Assembly (NCBI GenBank): GCA_030605675.1
Contig: JAUWHV010000097.1
Coordinates: 1 to 9,478, forward strand
DNA from: Deltaproteobacteria bacterium
GTDB lineage: Bacteria > Desulfobacterota > Dissulfuribacteria > Dissulfuribacterales > UBA3076
Reading direction: 5' to 3'
DNA: 9,478 bases
Shown here: piece by piece, positions 1 to 5,525 of the stretch
Position numbering within the stretch: the stretch's first letter is position 1
Layout: the number at the start of each line of letters is the position of its first letter
Position numbers and translations under genes: made by a program
Notes under the pieces: generated by a model
What the model was told of the DNA's origin: nothing
Databases searched by the model: none
Seen by the model: the letters and a program-made list of their open reading frames with translations, nothing else

Positions 1-342
1 GGAGCTACCCAATGGGAGACCATCGCCAGGGTAATCCTTCCCGCATCTCTTTCAGGCATCTCGACTGCCATCATTCTGGGCATGTCGAGGGCTATTGGTG
101 AGACCATGGTAGTACTTATGATTGCCGGTGGAGCGGCCCAGTTGCCGTCTTCAATATTTGATCCGGTCCGGCCCATGCCTGCCAGCATTGCAGCAGAAAT
201 GGCAGAGGCCCCTTTCCGGAGCGATCACTATTATGCCCTGTTCGCTACGGGCGTCGTATTATTTGCTTTCACACTGCTTTTCAACCTTGTATCTGAGCAC
301 ATCTCCAACAAATACAGGCAGGTTGGAGCTGCAACTTTGTAA
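1..342 (+). CDS. pstC: Phosphate ABC transporter permease PstC, C-terminal part (5' end outside window)
   Basis: Inner-membrane permease subunit that pairs with PstA to carry phosphate delivered by PstS, powered by PstB. The frame is open at base 1 and ends with TAA at 340-342, leaving 113 visible residues. The first 20 visible residues (GATQWETIARVILPASLSGI) are the end of the EAA loop that docks on the ATPase. The following stretch, around GMSRAIGETMVVLMIAGG at residues 27-44, has the RAIGET motif typical of PstC/PstA. A last hydrophobic helix (about residues 77-96) precedes a short basic tail. The ATG at 82 is internal, because the reading upstream of it already matches the family. The identity as PstC rather than PstA rests on a complete pstA lying just downstream. 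The spacer to pstA is unusually long. Confidence 0.93.
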   Translation, partial: GATQWETIARVILPASLSGISTAIILGMSRAIGETMVVLMIAGGAAQLPSSIFDPVRPMPASIAAEMAEAPFRSDHYYALFATGVVLFAFTLLFNLVSEHISNKYRQVGAATL

Positions 343-409
343 CTATGAATATAACTGTTTACGGATTAAGGGTTCAAAGAAAATCTGAATCGTTGATTCG
401 TGAGTTCTG

Positions 410-443
410 CCTGCCCGCTCGCCAAGCTTGCGAGGCGGGCGGG
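410..443. repeat. GC-rich palindrome in the pstC-pstA spacer
   Basis: An imperfect inverted repeat. GCCCGC at 413-418 pairs with GCGGGC at 435-440, and TCGC at 419-422 pairs with GCGA at 430-433, with G434 bulged out. The loop is CAAGCTT (423-429). Flanking bases 410-412 extend the stem with C-G, T-G and C-G pairs. It is much more GC-rich than the surrounding spacer and is not followed by a T-run, so it does not look like a terminator. It resembles a dispersed repetitive extragenic palindrome, but only one copy is visible here. A smaller perfect repeat, GAATC-GTT-GATTC, lies just upstream at 387-399. Confidence 0.6.
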
Positions 444-479
444 AATGGAGAAGGAATGAGAATAGAACAAGGGGAGCAT

Positions 480-590
480 ATGTCATACCCTCCTAAATTT
501 GAGGATTTTGTGTGTGGCAGTTGGCTCCGTGGTAGCTTGCAAGAGCAATCAACAATCAACAATCATAAATCAACAATCCAATATGAATAG
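480..590 (+). pseudogene. Short ORF, possible decayed start of a four-helix-bundle (S23/IVP-type) gene
   Basis: An ATG at 480 with an AGGGGA ribosome-binding-like site at 470-475 opens 36 codons beginning MSYPPKFEDF and ending inside the start of pstA. If two bases of the GTGTGTG run at 510-516 are dropped, the reading becomes KFEDFVWQLA before a stop. This resembles the N-terminal signature (roughly KFEDL-VWQKA) of small four-helix-bundle proteins of the 23S rRNA intervening-sequence type. I infer a frameshifted, truncated remnant. The match is only about ten residues long and could be chance. The distal half of the ORF (QSTINNHKSTI) is simply the translated 7-bp repeat. A real small peptide is the alternative. 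Confidence 0.22.
546..587. repeat. 7-bp-period tandem repeat (CAATCAA type) abutting pstA
   Basis: Consecutive heptamers read CAATCAA (546), CAATCAA (553), CAATCAT (560), AAATCAA (567), CAATCCA (574) and a decayed ATATGAA (581). The period is exact for at least five units. The ATG used for pstA (583) lies at the decayed right end of the array, so the repeat takes the place where a ribosome-binding site would normally be. Confidence 0.75.
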
Positions 591-1443
591 TCTTCTGAGG
601 CGTCGTAAACTGATCCAGATCGCAATTTTTGGGCTTTTCAGGCTTTCTGCTGCCATTAATGGGATCGCATTGCTTATCGTTGTCTATTTTCTTGTGGCAA
701 GAGGGTGGCGGGCCATCAACTGGACATTCCTTACGCAACCACCCAAGGAAGCAATGACTGAAGGGGGAATCCTGCCCTGTATCGTCGGTACACTCTGCCT
801 GAGTCTGGGTGCCATCCTGGTGGCCCTTCCCATCGGAGTGGCCTCTGCCATCTATCTTAATGAGTATGCCCGCCCAGGCCGGCTACTCCGCGCTATCCGT
901 ATAGGGATCAACAACCTTGCCGGTGTACCTTCAGTGGTCTTTGGCCTCTTTGGTCTTGCCTTCTTTGTAGTATGGTTAAAAATGGGAGTGAGTATCCTTG
1001 CCGGTTCCCTGACGCTGGGAGTACTCACCTTGCCTGTAATTATCGGGGCTTCCGAGGAGGCCCTGAGGTCAGTTCCGGACACCTATCGAGAGGCATCCCT
1101 GGGCCTTGGGGCCACCAAGTGGCAAACCATCTATAGGGTGGTCATGCCGGCTGCTTTGCCCGGTATCCTTACCGGTGCCATCCTGGGGATCAGCCGGGCC
1201 GCAGGGGAGACTGCGCCCATCATGTTTACCGCAGCCGTGTTCTATACACCTTCTCTGCCGACTTCTGTTTTTGATGAAATCATGGCCCTGCCTTATCATA
1301 TCTATGTCCTGGCCACAGCCGGAACAGAGATCGAAGCCACACGACATCTCCAGTATGGAACGGCCCTTGTGCTGATTGTCCTCGTATTTGGCCTGAATCT
1401 TATTGCCATTATCTACCGGGCCAGGCTCCAGAGACGGATGTGA
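583..1443 (+). CDS. pstA: Phosphate ABC transporter permease PstA
   Basis: Second inner-membrane permease of the PstSCAB importer. From ATG 583 it has 286 residues, near the usual size (about 280-300). A basic start (RRRK, residues 6-9) leads into a helix at about 14-38. Further helices lie at about 62-92, 110-133, 138-156, 190-222 and 258-278. The EAA loop (EASLGLGATKWQTIYRVVMP, 170-189) is followed by the SRAAGETAP motif (204-212). The frame stays open upstream to a TTG at 499, but the extra 28 residues are mostly translated 7-bp repeat, so I prefer ATG 583. No Shine-Dalgarno site is visible before either start, which is odd for an operon gene. It ends 6 bp before pstB. Confidence 0.95.
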   Translation: MNSLLRRRKLIQIAIFGLFRLSAAINGIALLIVVYFLVARGWRAINWTFLTQPPKEAMTEGGILPCIVGTLCLSLGAILVALPIGVASAIYLNEYARPGRLLRAIRIGINNLAGVPSVVFGLFGLAFFVVWLKMGVSILAGSLTLGVLTLPVIIGASEEALRSVPDTYREASLGLGATKWQTIYRVVMPAALPGILTGAILGISRAAGETAPIMFTAAVFYTPSLPTSVFDEIMALPYHIYVLATAGTEIEATRHLQYGTALVLIVLVFGLNLIAIIYRARLQRRM

Positions 1444-1449
1444 TTCATA

Positions 1450-2211
1450 ATGGAACATTCTTTAAAAATTAAAATAAAAAATTTGAATTTTTATTACGGT
1501 GACTTTAAGGCCCTGCATGACATCTCCATGGACATTTATGCAAATCAGGTAACTGCTTTCATCGGCCCTTCAGGCTGTGGTAAGAGCACTCTATTGCGTT
1601 GTCTGAACCGGATGAATGATCTGATTCCTATCAGCCGGGTGGAAGGGCAGATCATGTTGGATAATAAGAACATTAATGATCCAAGTGTGGATGTAGTCAC
1701 CCTTCGTCGCAATGTCGGCATGGTGTTTCAAAAACCCAATCCTTTTCCAAAAACCATTTTTGAAAATGTAGCATACGGCCTGAGAGTAAACGGCATAAAA
1801 GATAAGGCCTATATTGCAAACCAGGTTGAAAAAAGTCTCCACCAGGCCGCTATCTGGGATGAAGTCAAAGACAGAATTAATGATTCAGCCCTTGGTCTTT
1901 CGGGCGGCCAGCAACAACGTCTCTGTATTGCCCGGGCCCTGGCAATTGAGCCTGAAGTGGTCCTTATGGATGAGCCGGCATCGGCCCTGGACCCAATCGC
2001 CACTCAAAAGATCGAAGAACTGATCCATCAATTAAAAAAATCATATACAATCATCATTGTTACGCACAACATGCAGCAGGCAGCCCGCGTGTCCGATATT
2101 ACAGCCTTTTTTTATCTGGGAAAACTTATCGAAAAGGATGATACCGAAGCGCTTTTTACCAAACCTAAGCTCCAACAGACAGAAGATTACATCACCGGCC
2201 GTTTCGGATAG
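1450..2211 (+). CDS. pstB: Phosphate ABC transporter ATP-binding protein PstB
   Basis: Cytoplasmic ATPase of the phosphate importer; a dimer drives the PstC/PstA channel and, with PhoU, takes part in signalling to PhoR. It has 253 residues, normal for PstB. Walker A is GPSGCGKST (39-47), the Q-loop Gln is at 94 in VFQKPNPFP, the ABC signature is LSGGQQQR (150-157), Walker B is VVLMDEP (170-176) with the catalytic Glu at 175, and the H-loop His is at 206 in VTHNMQQ. The ending TEDYITGRFG is characteristic of PstB. The first codons are very A/T-rich, which should keep the start region unfolded. It starts 6 bp after the pstA stop, with only a weak ribosome-binding site. Confidence 0.98.
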   Translation: MEHSLKIKIKNLNFYYGDFKALHDISMDIYANQVTAFIGPSGCGKSTLLRCLNRMNDLIPISRVEGQIMLDNKNINDPSVDVVTLRRNVGMVFQKPNPFPKTIFENVAYGLRVNGIKDKAYIANQVEKSLHQAAIWDEVKDRINDSALGLSGGQQQRLCIARALAIEPEVVLMDEPASALDPIATQKIEELIHQLKKSYTIIIVTHNMQQAARVSDITAFFYLGKLIEKDDTEALFTKPKLQQTEDYITGRFG

Positions 2212-2224
2212 TGAGGGAAATGTT

Positions 2225-2899
2225 ATGACCATGCGTTTACAAAAAGAGTTAGAGAAACTGAAAAAGAGGATCCTCTCCCTGGGAGCCATGGTGGAGGAGC
2301 GTGTCCGCATGGCTATCCAGGCCCTTGAGTTGAGAGATGCGAATCTTGCAGAGAAGATCATCAGGAGTGACTATGAAATAGATGAATTTGAAATAGAGGT
2401 TGAAGAGGAATGCCTGAAGCTTCTTGCCCTGCATCAGCCGGTTGCCGTGGATCTGCGGTTTCTTATTGCTGTGATCAAGATCAACAACGACCTGGAAAGG
2501 ATAGGTGATGAAGCAGTGAATATCGCAGAACGGATACAGATCATTGCCAAACGGGAACGGCTCGATATCCCCTTTGATTATTCTTTGATGGCAGAAAAGA
2601 CGGCATCCATGCTCAAAAAGAGTCTGGATGCCCTTGTGAACATGGACGATGTCCTGGCGTTGGATGTCCTTAAATTGGATGATGCAATAGATGATATGAA
2701 AGACCAGGCCTATGACGTGATAAAACAGGCCATACGTGAACATACTGATCGCGTTGGTTATCTCATCAACCTGCTCTTGATGTGCCGCCACCTTGAGCGC
2801 ATAGCAGACCATGCCACCAACATTGCCGAAGAAGTCGTCTACATGGTTCAAGGGGAAATCATTCGGCACGGAAATATCGAACTTGAAGCCAAAGAATGA
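2225..2899 (+). CDS. phoU: Phosphate signalling and transport regulator PhoU
   Basis: Cytoplasmic protein that links PstB to PhoR and holds the Pho response down when phosphate is plentiful. It has 224 residues and consists of two PhoU three-helix repeats. Each repeat carries the conserved metal-binding-type helix: NNDLERIGDEAVNIAE (87-102) and CRHLERIADHATNIAE (187-202). The ATG at 2225 is preceded by GAGG at 2213-2216 with 8 bp spacing, and the encoded start MTMRLQKELEKLK fits the family. The frame is open further upstream through pstB, but that part is not PhoU-like. It lies 13 bp after pstB and is the last gene of the transporter operon. Confidence 0.97.
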   Translation: MTMRLQKELEKLKKRILSLGAMVEERVRMAIQALELRDANLAEKIIRSDYEIDEFEIEVEEECLKLLALHQPVAVDLRFLIAVIKINNDLERIGDEAVNIAERIQIIAKRERLDIPFDYSLMAEKTASMLKKSLDALVNMDDVLALDVLKLDDAIDDMKDQAYDVIKQAIREHTDRVGYLINLLLMCRHLERIADHATNIAEEVVYMVQGEIIRHGNIELEAKE

Positions 2900-2908
2900 A
2901 TTAGTGAT

Positions 2909-2990
2909 AATTGAGGAATTGCGAATTGAGGAATTGAGGAATTGAAGGTAGCTATCGATTATAATTCCTCAATCCCTCAATTCCTCAATT
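2909..2990. repeat. Inverted pair of 8-bp repeat arrays (AATTGAGG / CCTCAATT) after phoU
   Basis: The left arm (2909-2948) holds AATTGAGG at 2909, 2924 and 2932 plus degenerate copies AATTGCG (2917) and AATTGAAGG (2940). The right arm (2963-2990) holds AATTCCTC, AATCCCTC and AATTCCTC, the same unit inverted. The transcript could fold into an A/U-rich hairpin of about 23-28 bp in more than one register, with the unrelated bases around 2949-2962 in the loop. It starts 10 bp after the phoU stop, so it could stabilise or end the pst transcript. There is no proper U-run, so termination is uncertain. Confidence 0.75.
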
Positions 2991-3006
2991 TATTCCATCC
3001 TATCAA

Positions 3007-3061
3007 TCTAACCAAAATCTAACCTTATAGTCATCCGGTTTTAACAAACCGGAATCATAAT
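3007..3061 (+). promoter_or_regulatory. Candidate PhoB box array and -10 element for the porin gene
   Basis: Four heptamers at an exact 11-bp step: TCTAACC (3007), TCTAACC (3018), AGTCATC (3029) and TTTAACA (3040). All have T at position 3, A at 5, a pyrimidine at 6 and A or C at 7, which are positions shared with the E. coli Pho-box unit TGTCAYA, also spaced 11 bp. A -10-like CATAAT lies at 3056-3061, about 10 bp after the last unit, the spacing expected at PhoB-dependent promoters; I see no good -35. The 3' half overlaps a perfect 7-bp hairpin (CCGGTTT at 3035-3041, AAACCGG at 3046-3052). Assignment to PhoB is inferred from pattern and context. Confidence 0.5.
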
Positions 3062-3170
3062 AAGCAAAATCAAAGGATTAGAATTTTTATCGAGGGGAGG
3101 TGAAGTTTGTAATTTTAGAAGCAAGGCGGAGAGAGGCACGTAATATATTTAATAGATAATGGAAAGGTAT

Positions 3171-3175
3171 GGGGA
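3171..3175 (+). promoter_or_regulatory. Ribosome-binding site deciding the porin start
   Basis: GGGGA here sits 5 bp before the ATG at 3181. The alternative ATG at 3169 has its purine run (GGAAAGG, 3161-3167) only 1 bp away, too close to work well. This and the clean signal peptide favour 3181. Confidence 0.6.
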
Positions 3176-3180
3176 AAAAC

Positions 3181-4578
3181 ATGAAGAAAATTTCACTCAT
3201 CGTATTTATCATAACGGGTTTGTTGATAACATTTGGCAGCACTCAGTCCTGGGCTGGGGAAGTTGACATTTTGGTCAATAAGCTGGTTGAAAAAGGGGTC
3301 CTTTCTCATTCAGACGCCCAACAGCTCTTGGACGAAATGCAAAAAGAAGGCGTCAGACAAGAAGCCGAAATTAAGGAAGTGGCCACAGAGGCCGCAAAAG
3401 AAGAGATCAAGACCAGCGGGCTCAAGCTCCCAACGTGGGCTGATAAAATAGATTTTTACGGAGACCTGAGGCTCCGCCACGATACCCAGTGGATAGATCA
3501 AAAGAAACCCGGTAAGGACACGGATAAATATAACCGTAACCGTGAACGTTTTCGCCTCCGTTTGGGTATGAAGGCAAAAACAACAGAGACTACGGAAGTC
3601 GGGGTCAGGATTGCTTCCGGATCAGGTTATCAAAATACTACGAACCAGAGTTGCGATGGACACGCAAGAGGTAAGCAGATTTGGATAGACAGGGCCTATG
3701 CATCCTGGAAGGCCACGGATTATCTTAAAATTACTGGTGGAAAGCAGAAGAATCCCCTTTTCACAACGCCGCTCGTATGGGACCCGGATGTCAATCCGGA
3801 GGGGGTATCTGAAACCCTCAAGTTTGATATCACTGAAAGGGTCGGACTCTTCGCAAACCTGGGTCAGTATTTCGTCGAGGAGTTGAGCACCAACACTGAT
3901 CCCACCCTCCTCGCATTTCAATTGGGCACTGCAATCAAGCCGGCCGACACGATGAAGTTTGAATTTGGAGTAACTTATTATAATTTCCTGGACCTGGATG
4001 ACATTGAATATGATGATCTCACCGATAAGACGGAATTTATAGGATACAACAACAAACACAGCCAGCAGATGGTCTTCAAAAGCGACGGAGAACTGCTCAA
4101 TAAATTCGAATGCTGGGAACTGGCCGCAAAACTGAAGGTAAAAGATGTACTACCAGTACCATTTTCTATCTACGCAAACTATATTGTCAATACAGCTGCC
4201 GATATTGATGAACTCATAGACAAAGGCGCGGTTTTCCCAAACAGCGACCCTGCAGACCTGGAGGCATATGGAAGTGATGATCGCGATACAGGTTGGCTTG
4301 TCGGGCTGTCATTGGGCAACAAGAAGAAAAAAGGCGACTGGTACGCAAAGTACCATTACCAGGAATTGGAAGATTACGCCTTTCCGGCTGTATTCGTTGA
4401 CTCGGACTTTCACGGTGGAGGAACTAATAACAAGGGACACTATATGCAGCTCAGGTATTATCTGATGGACAATATTCAAGCCAGGGCCAGCGGTTTCCTT
4501 ACCAAGCGTGAGGATGATAGCAAGGATGGAAAAAAGGATGAAGACCGTATCCAATTGGACTTAGTTTTCACCTTCTAA
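3181..4578 (+). CDS. Outer-membrane porin of the putative-porin (Porin_5-like) type, probably phosphate-regulated
   Basis: From ATG 3181 it has 465 residues. A classic signal peptide MKKISLIVFIITGLLITF runs to a likely cut after SWA (25). A polar helical segment (about 27-85, rich in Glu, Lys and Gln, with LVEKGVLSHSDAQQLL) follows, as in porins that carry a periplasmic coiled coil or peptidoglycan-binding stalk. From KIDFYGDLRLRHDTQW onward it alternates like a beta-barrel, and it ends in LDLVFTF with the C-terminal Phe needed for BAM-dependent insertion. Two cysteines (in NQSCDGH and FECWEL) are unusual for a barrel. Position between phoU and phoB and a candidate PhoB promoter suggest phosphate or anion uptake; substrate is inferred. 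An ATG at 3169 is a less likely start. Confidence 0.85.
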   Translation: MKKISLIVFIITGLLITFGSTQSWAGEVDILVNKLVEKGVLSHSDAQQLLDEMQKEGVRQEAEIKEVATEAAKEEIKTSGLKLPTWADKIDFYGDLRLRHDTQWIDQKKPGKDTDKYNRNRERFRLRLGMKAKTTETTEVGVRIASGSGYQNTTNQSCDGHARGKQIWIDRAYASWKATDYLKITGGKQKNPLFTTPLVWDPDVNPEGVSETLKFDITERVGLFANLGQYFVEELSTNTDPTLLAFQLGTAIKPADTMKFEFGVTYYNFLDLDDIEYDDLTDKTEFIGYNNKHSQQMVFKSDGELLNKFECWELAAKLKVKDVLPVPFSIYANYIVNTAADIDELIDKGAVFPNSDPADLEAYGSDDRDTGWLVGLSLGNKKKKGDWYAKYHYQELEDYAFPAVFVDSDFHGGGTNNKGHYMQLRYYLMDNIQARASGFLTKREDDSKDGKKDEDRIQLDLVFTF

Positions 4579-4601
4579 ATCTTTCTAATATCTAATACAG
4601 T

Positions 4602-4635
4602 GCCCCGGAATGCCTGTCATCCCGGGGCCTTTTTT
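4602..4635 (+). terminator. Rho-independent terminator of the porin gene
   Basis: GCCCCGG (4602-4608) pairs with CCGGGGC (4622-4628) around a 13-nt loop, followed by C and six T (4630-4635). It lies 24 bp after the porin stop. The hairpin is short but all G/C, and the T-run is on the plus strand only. Confidence 0.9.
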
Positions 4636-4645
4636 GTCAGATGCC

Positions 4646-4684
4646 AGCTTTTACTTCTATTTTTGGGTTTTTAGAGTAAAAGGC
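4646..4684. repeat. Imperfect inverted repeat between porin terminator and phoB promoter
   Basis: AGC-TTTTACT-t-CTA (4646-4659) faces TAG-AGTAAAA-GGCT (4672-4684), giving about 13 pairs with single-base bulges and a T-rich loop (4660-4671). No T-run follows on the plus strand, so it is not an obvious second terminator for the porin. Its role is unknown. Confidence 0.5.
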
Positions 4685-4742
4685 TACGTTAAGATATGGC
4701 TAATAAAGGGACTCCCCCAATACGTACCTGATAGCCAGGGAA

Positions 4743-4817
4743 TCTAACAGATTCTTTACACAATCCTGATAGAACGCTAATACTTTTATTATATGTTAGA
4801 TTTTTATCTCATATAAT
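4743..4817 (+). promoter_or_regulatory. Candidate PhoB box array and -10 elements for phoBR
   Basis: Four heptamers at an exact 11-bp step: TCTAACA (4743), CTTTACA (4754), CCTGATA (4765) and GCTAATA (4776). All keep T at 3, A at 5, pyrimidine at 6 and A at 7, the same pattern as in the array before the porin. Two -10 candidates follow: TATTAT (4787-4792) and a perfect TATAAT (4812-4817). Neither has a good -35, as expected for an activated promoter. TATAAT would leave only about 11 nt of leader before phoB. An inverted copy of the first unit, TGTTAGA, is at 4794-4800. The arrangement suggests PhoB autoregulation; this is an inference. Confidence 0.45.
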
Positions 4818-4834
4818 CTATAATAAGGCATATC

Positions 4835-5521
4835 ATGGCAAACCAAAAGGTCCTCGTGGTAGACGATGAAGAAGATATCCTGGAGCTACTGAAATTCAAT
4901 CTTTCACGAGAAGGTTACCAGGTTCCTTGCGCGGCATCAGGTGAGCAGGCATTTAGACTCGTGCGGTCGGAAAGCCCTGACCTTATTGTGCTGGATCTTA
5001 TGCTTCCGGGCATAGACGGTCTGGAAGTCACAAGATGCCTGAAAAATGATCCCGACACCAAAAACATACCTATTGTAATGTTGACAGCCAAGGGGGAGGA
5101 AGCGGATATCGTAACAGGCCTGGAACTTGGAGCCGACGATTACATCACCAAGCCTTTCAGTCCGAGGATAGTGTTAGCGAGAGTCAGAGCGGTTCTTCGA
5201 AGGAAGATAAAAGGACAACTGGAAGAGACGTCAGTTCTTCGAATTCACGATCTCGAAATTGATCCGGGACGGCACGAGGTGTTGGTCAATGGTAAGCCTG
5301 TCCAATTGACTTTCACGGAATTCGGCATCCTTAATTATATGGCGAGAAGGCCTGGATGGGTCTTTACCCGTTTCCAGATTGTTGAAGCTGTTCGTGGTGA
5401 GGATCATCCTGTCACTGATCGTTCAGTGGATGTCCAGATCGTTGGGTTGCGAAAGAAACTCGGGCCTGCCGGTAAGTATGTCGAGACGGTCCGTGGAGTC
5501 GGATATCGATTCAAGGAATAG
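4835..5521 (+). CDS. phoB: Phosphate regulon response regulator PhoB (OmpR family)
   Basis: Cytoplasmic transcription factor, phosphorylated by PhoR, that binds 11-bp direct repeats upstream of Pho genes. It has 228 residues, the standard length. The receiver domain (about 4-122) has the acidic pair DD at 10-11, phosphoacceptor Asp54 in LIVLDLMLPG, Thr85 in MLTAKG and Lys107 in ITKPFS. The C-terminal winged helix (about 135-227) includes LTFTEFGILNYM, the recognition-helix region RSVDVQIVGLRKKLG and the typical ending TVRGVGYRFKE. AAGG at 4825-4828 lies 6 bp before ATG 4835. It is followed after 4 bp by phoR. PhoB, not merely an OmpR relative, is supported by the pst/phoU/phoR context. Confidence 0.95.
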   Translation: MANQKVLVVDDEEDILELLKFNLSREGYQVPCAASGEQAFRLVRSESPDLIVLDLMLPGIDGLEVTRCLKNDPDTKNIPIVMLTAKGEEADIVTGLELGADDYITKPFSPRIVLARVRAVLRRKIKGQLEETSVLRIHDLEIDPGRHEVLVNGKPVQLTFTEFGILNYMARRPGWVFTRFQIVEAVRGEDHPVTDRSVDVQIVGLRKKLGPAGKYVETVRGVGYRFKE

Positions 5522-5525
5522 GGAT

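Noticed and set aside
499..582. TTG-initiated extension of pstA by 28 residues
   Set aside because: The extra residues are largely the translated heptamer repeat plus a Cys/Val-rich stretch, no ribosome-binding site precedes TTG 499, and PstA length fits the ATG at 583. It is kept only as a hypothesis in the findings.
2249..2869. 206-residue minus-strand frame opposite phoU
   Set aside because: It lies wholly antisense to a well-conserved gene, and its composition (rich in His, Phe and Ile) is what the reverse of phoU codons gives.
3100..3159. A 19-codon leader peptide (GTG 3100) before the porin
   Set aside because: The purine-rich GAGGGGAGG touches the GTG with no spacing, and the peptide shows no regulatory pattern such as codon runs or an attenuator hairpin.
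5379..5525. Longer phoR reading frame starting inside phoB
   Set aside because: The added residues overlap the DNA-binding domain code of phoB and do not resemble PhoR; ATG 5526 has a good ribosome-binding site and is followed directly by the expected first transmembrane helix.
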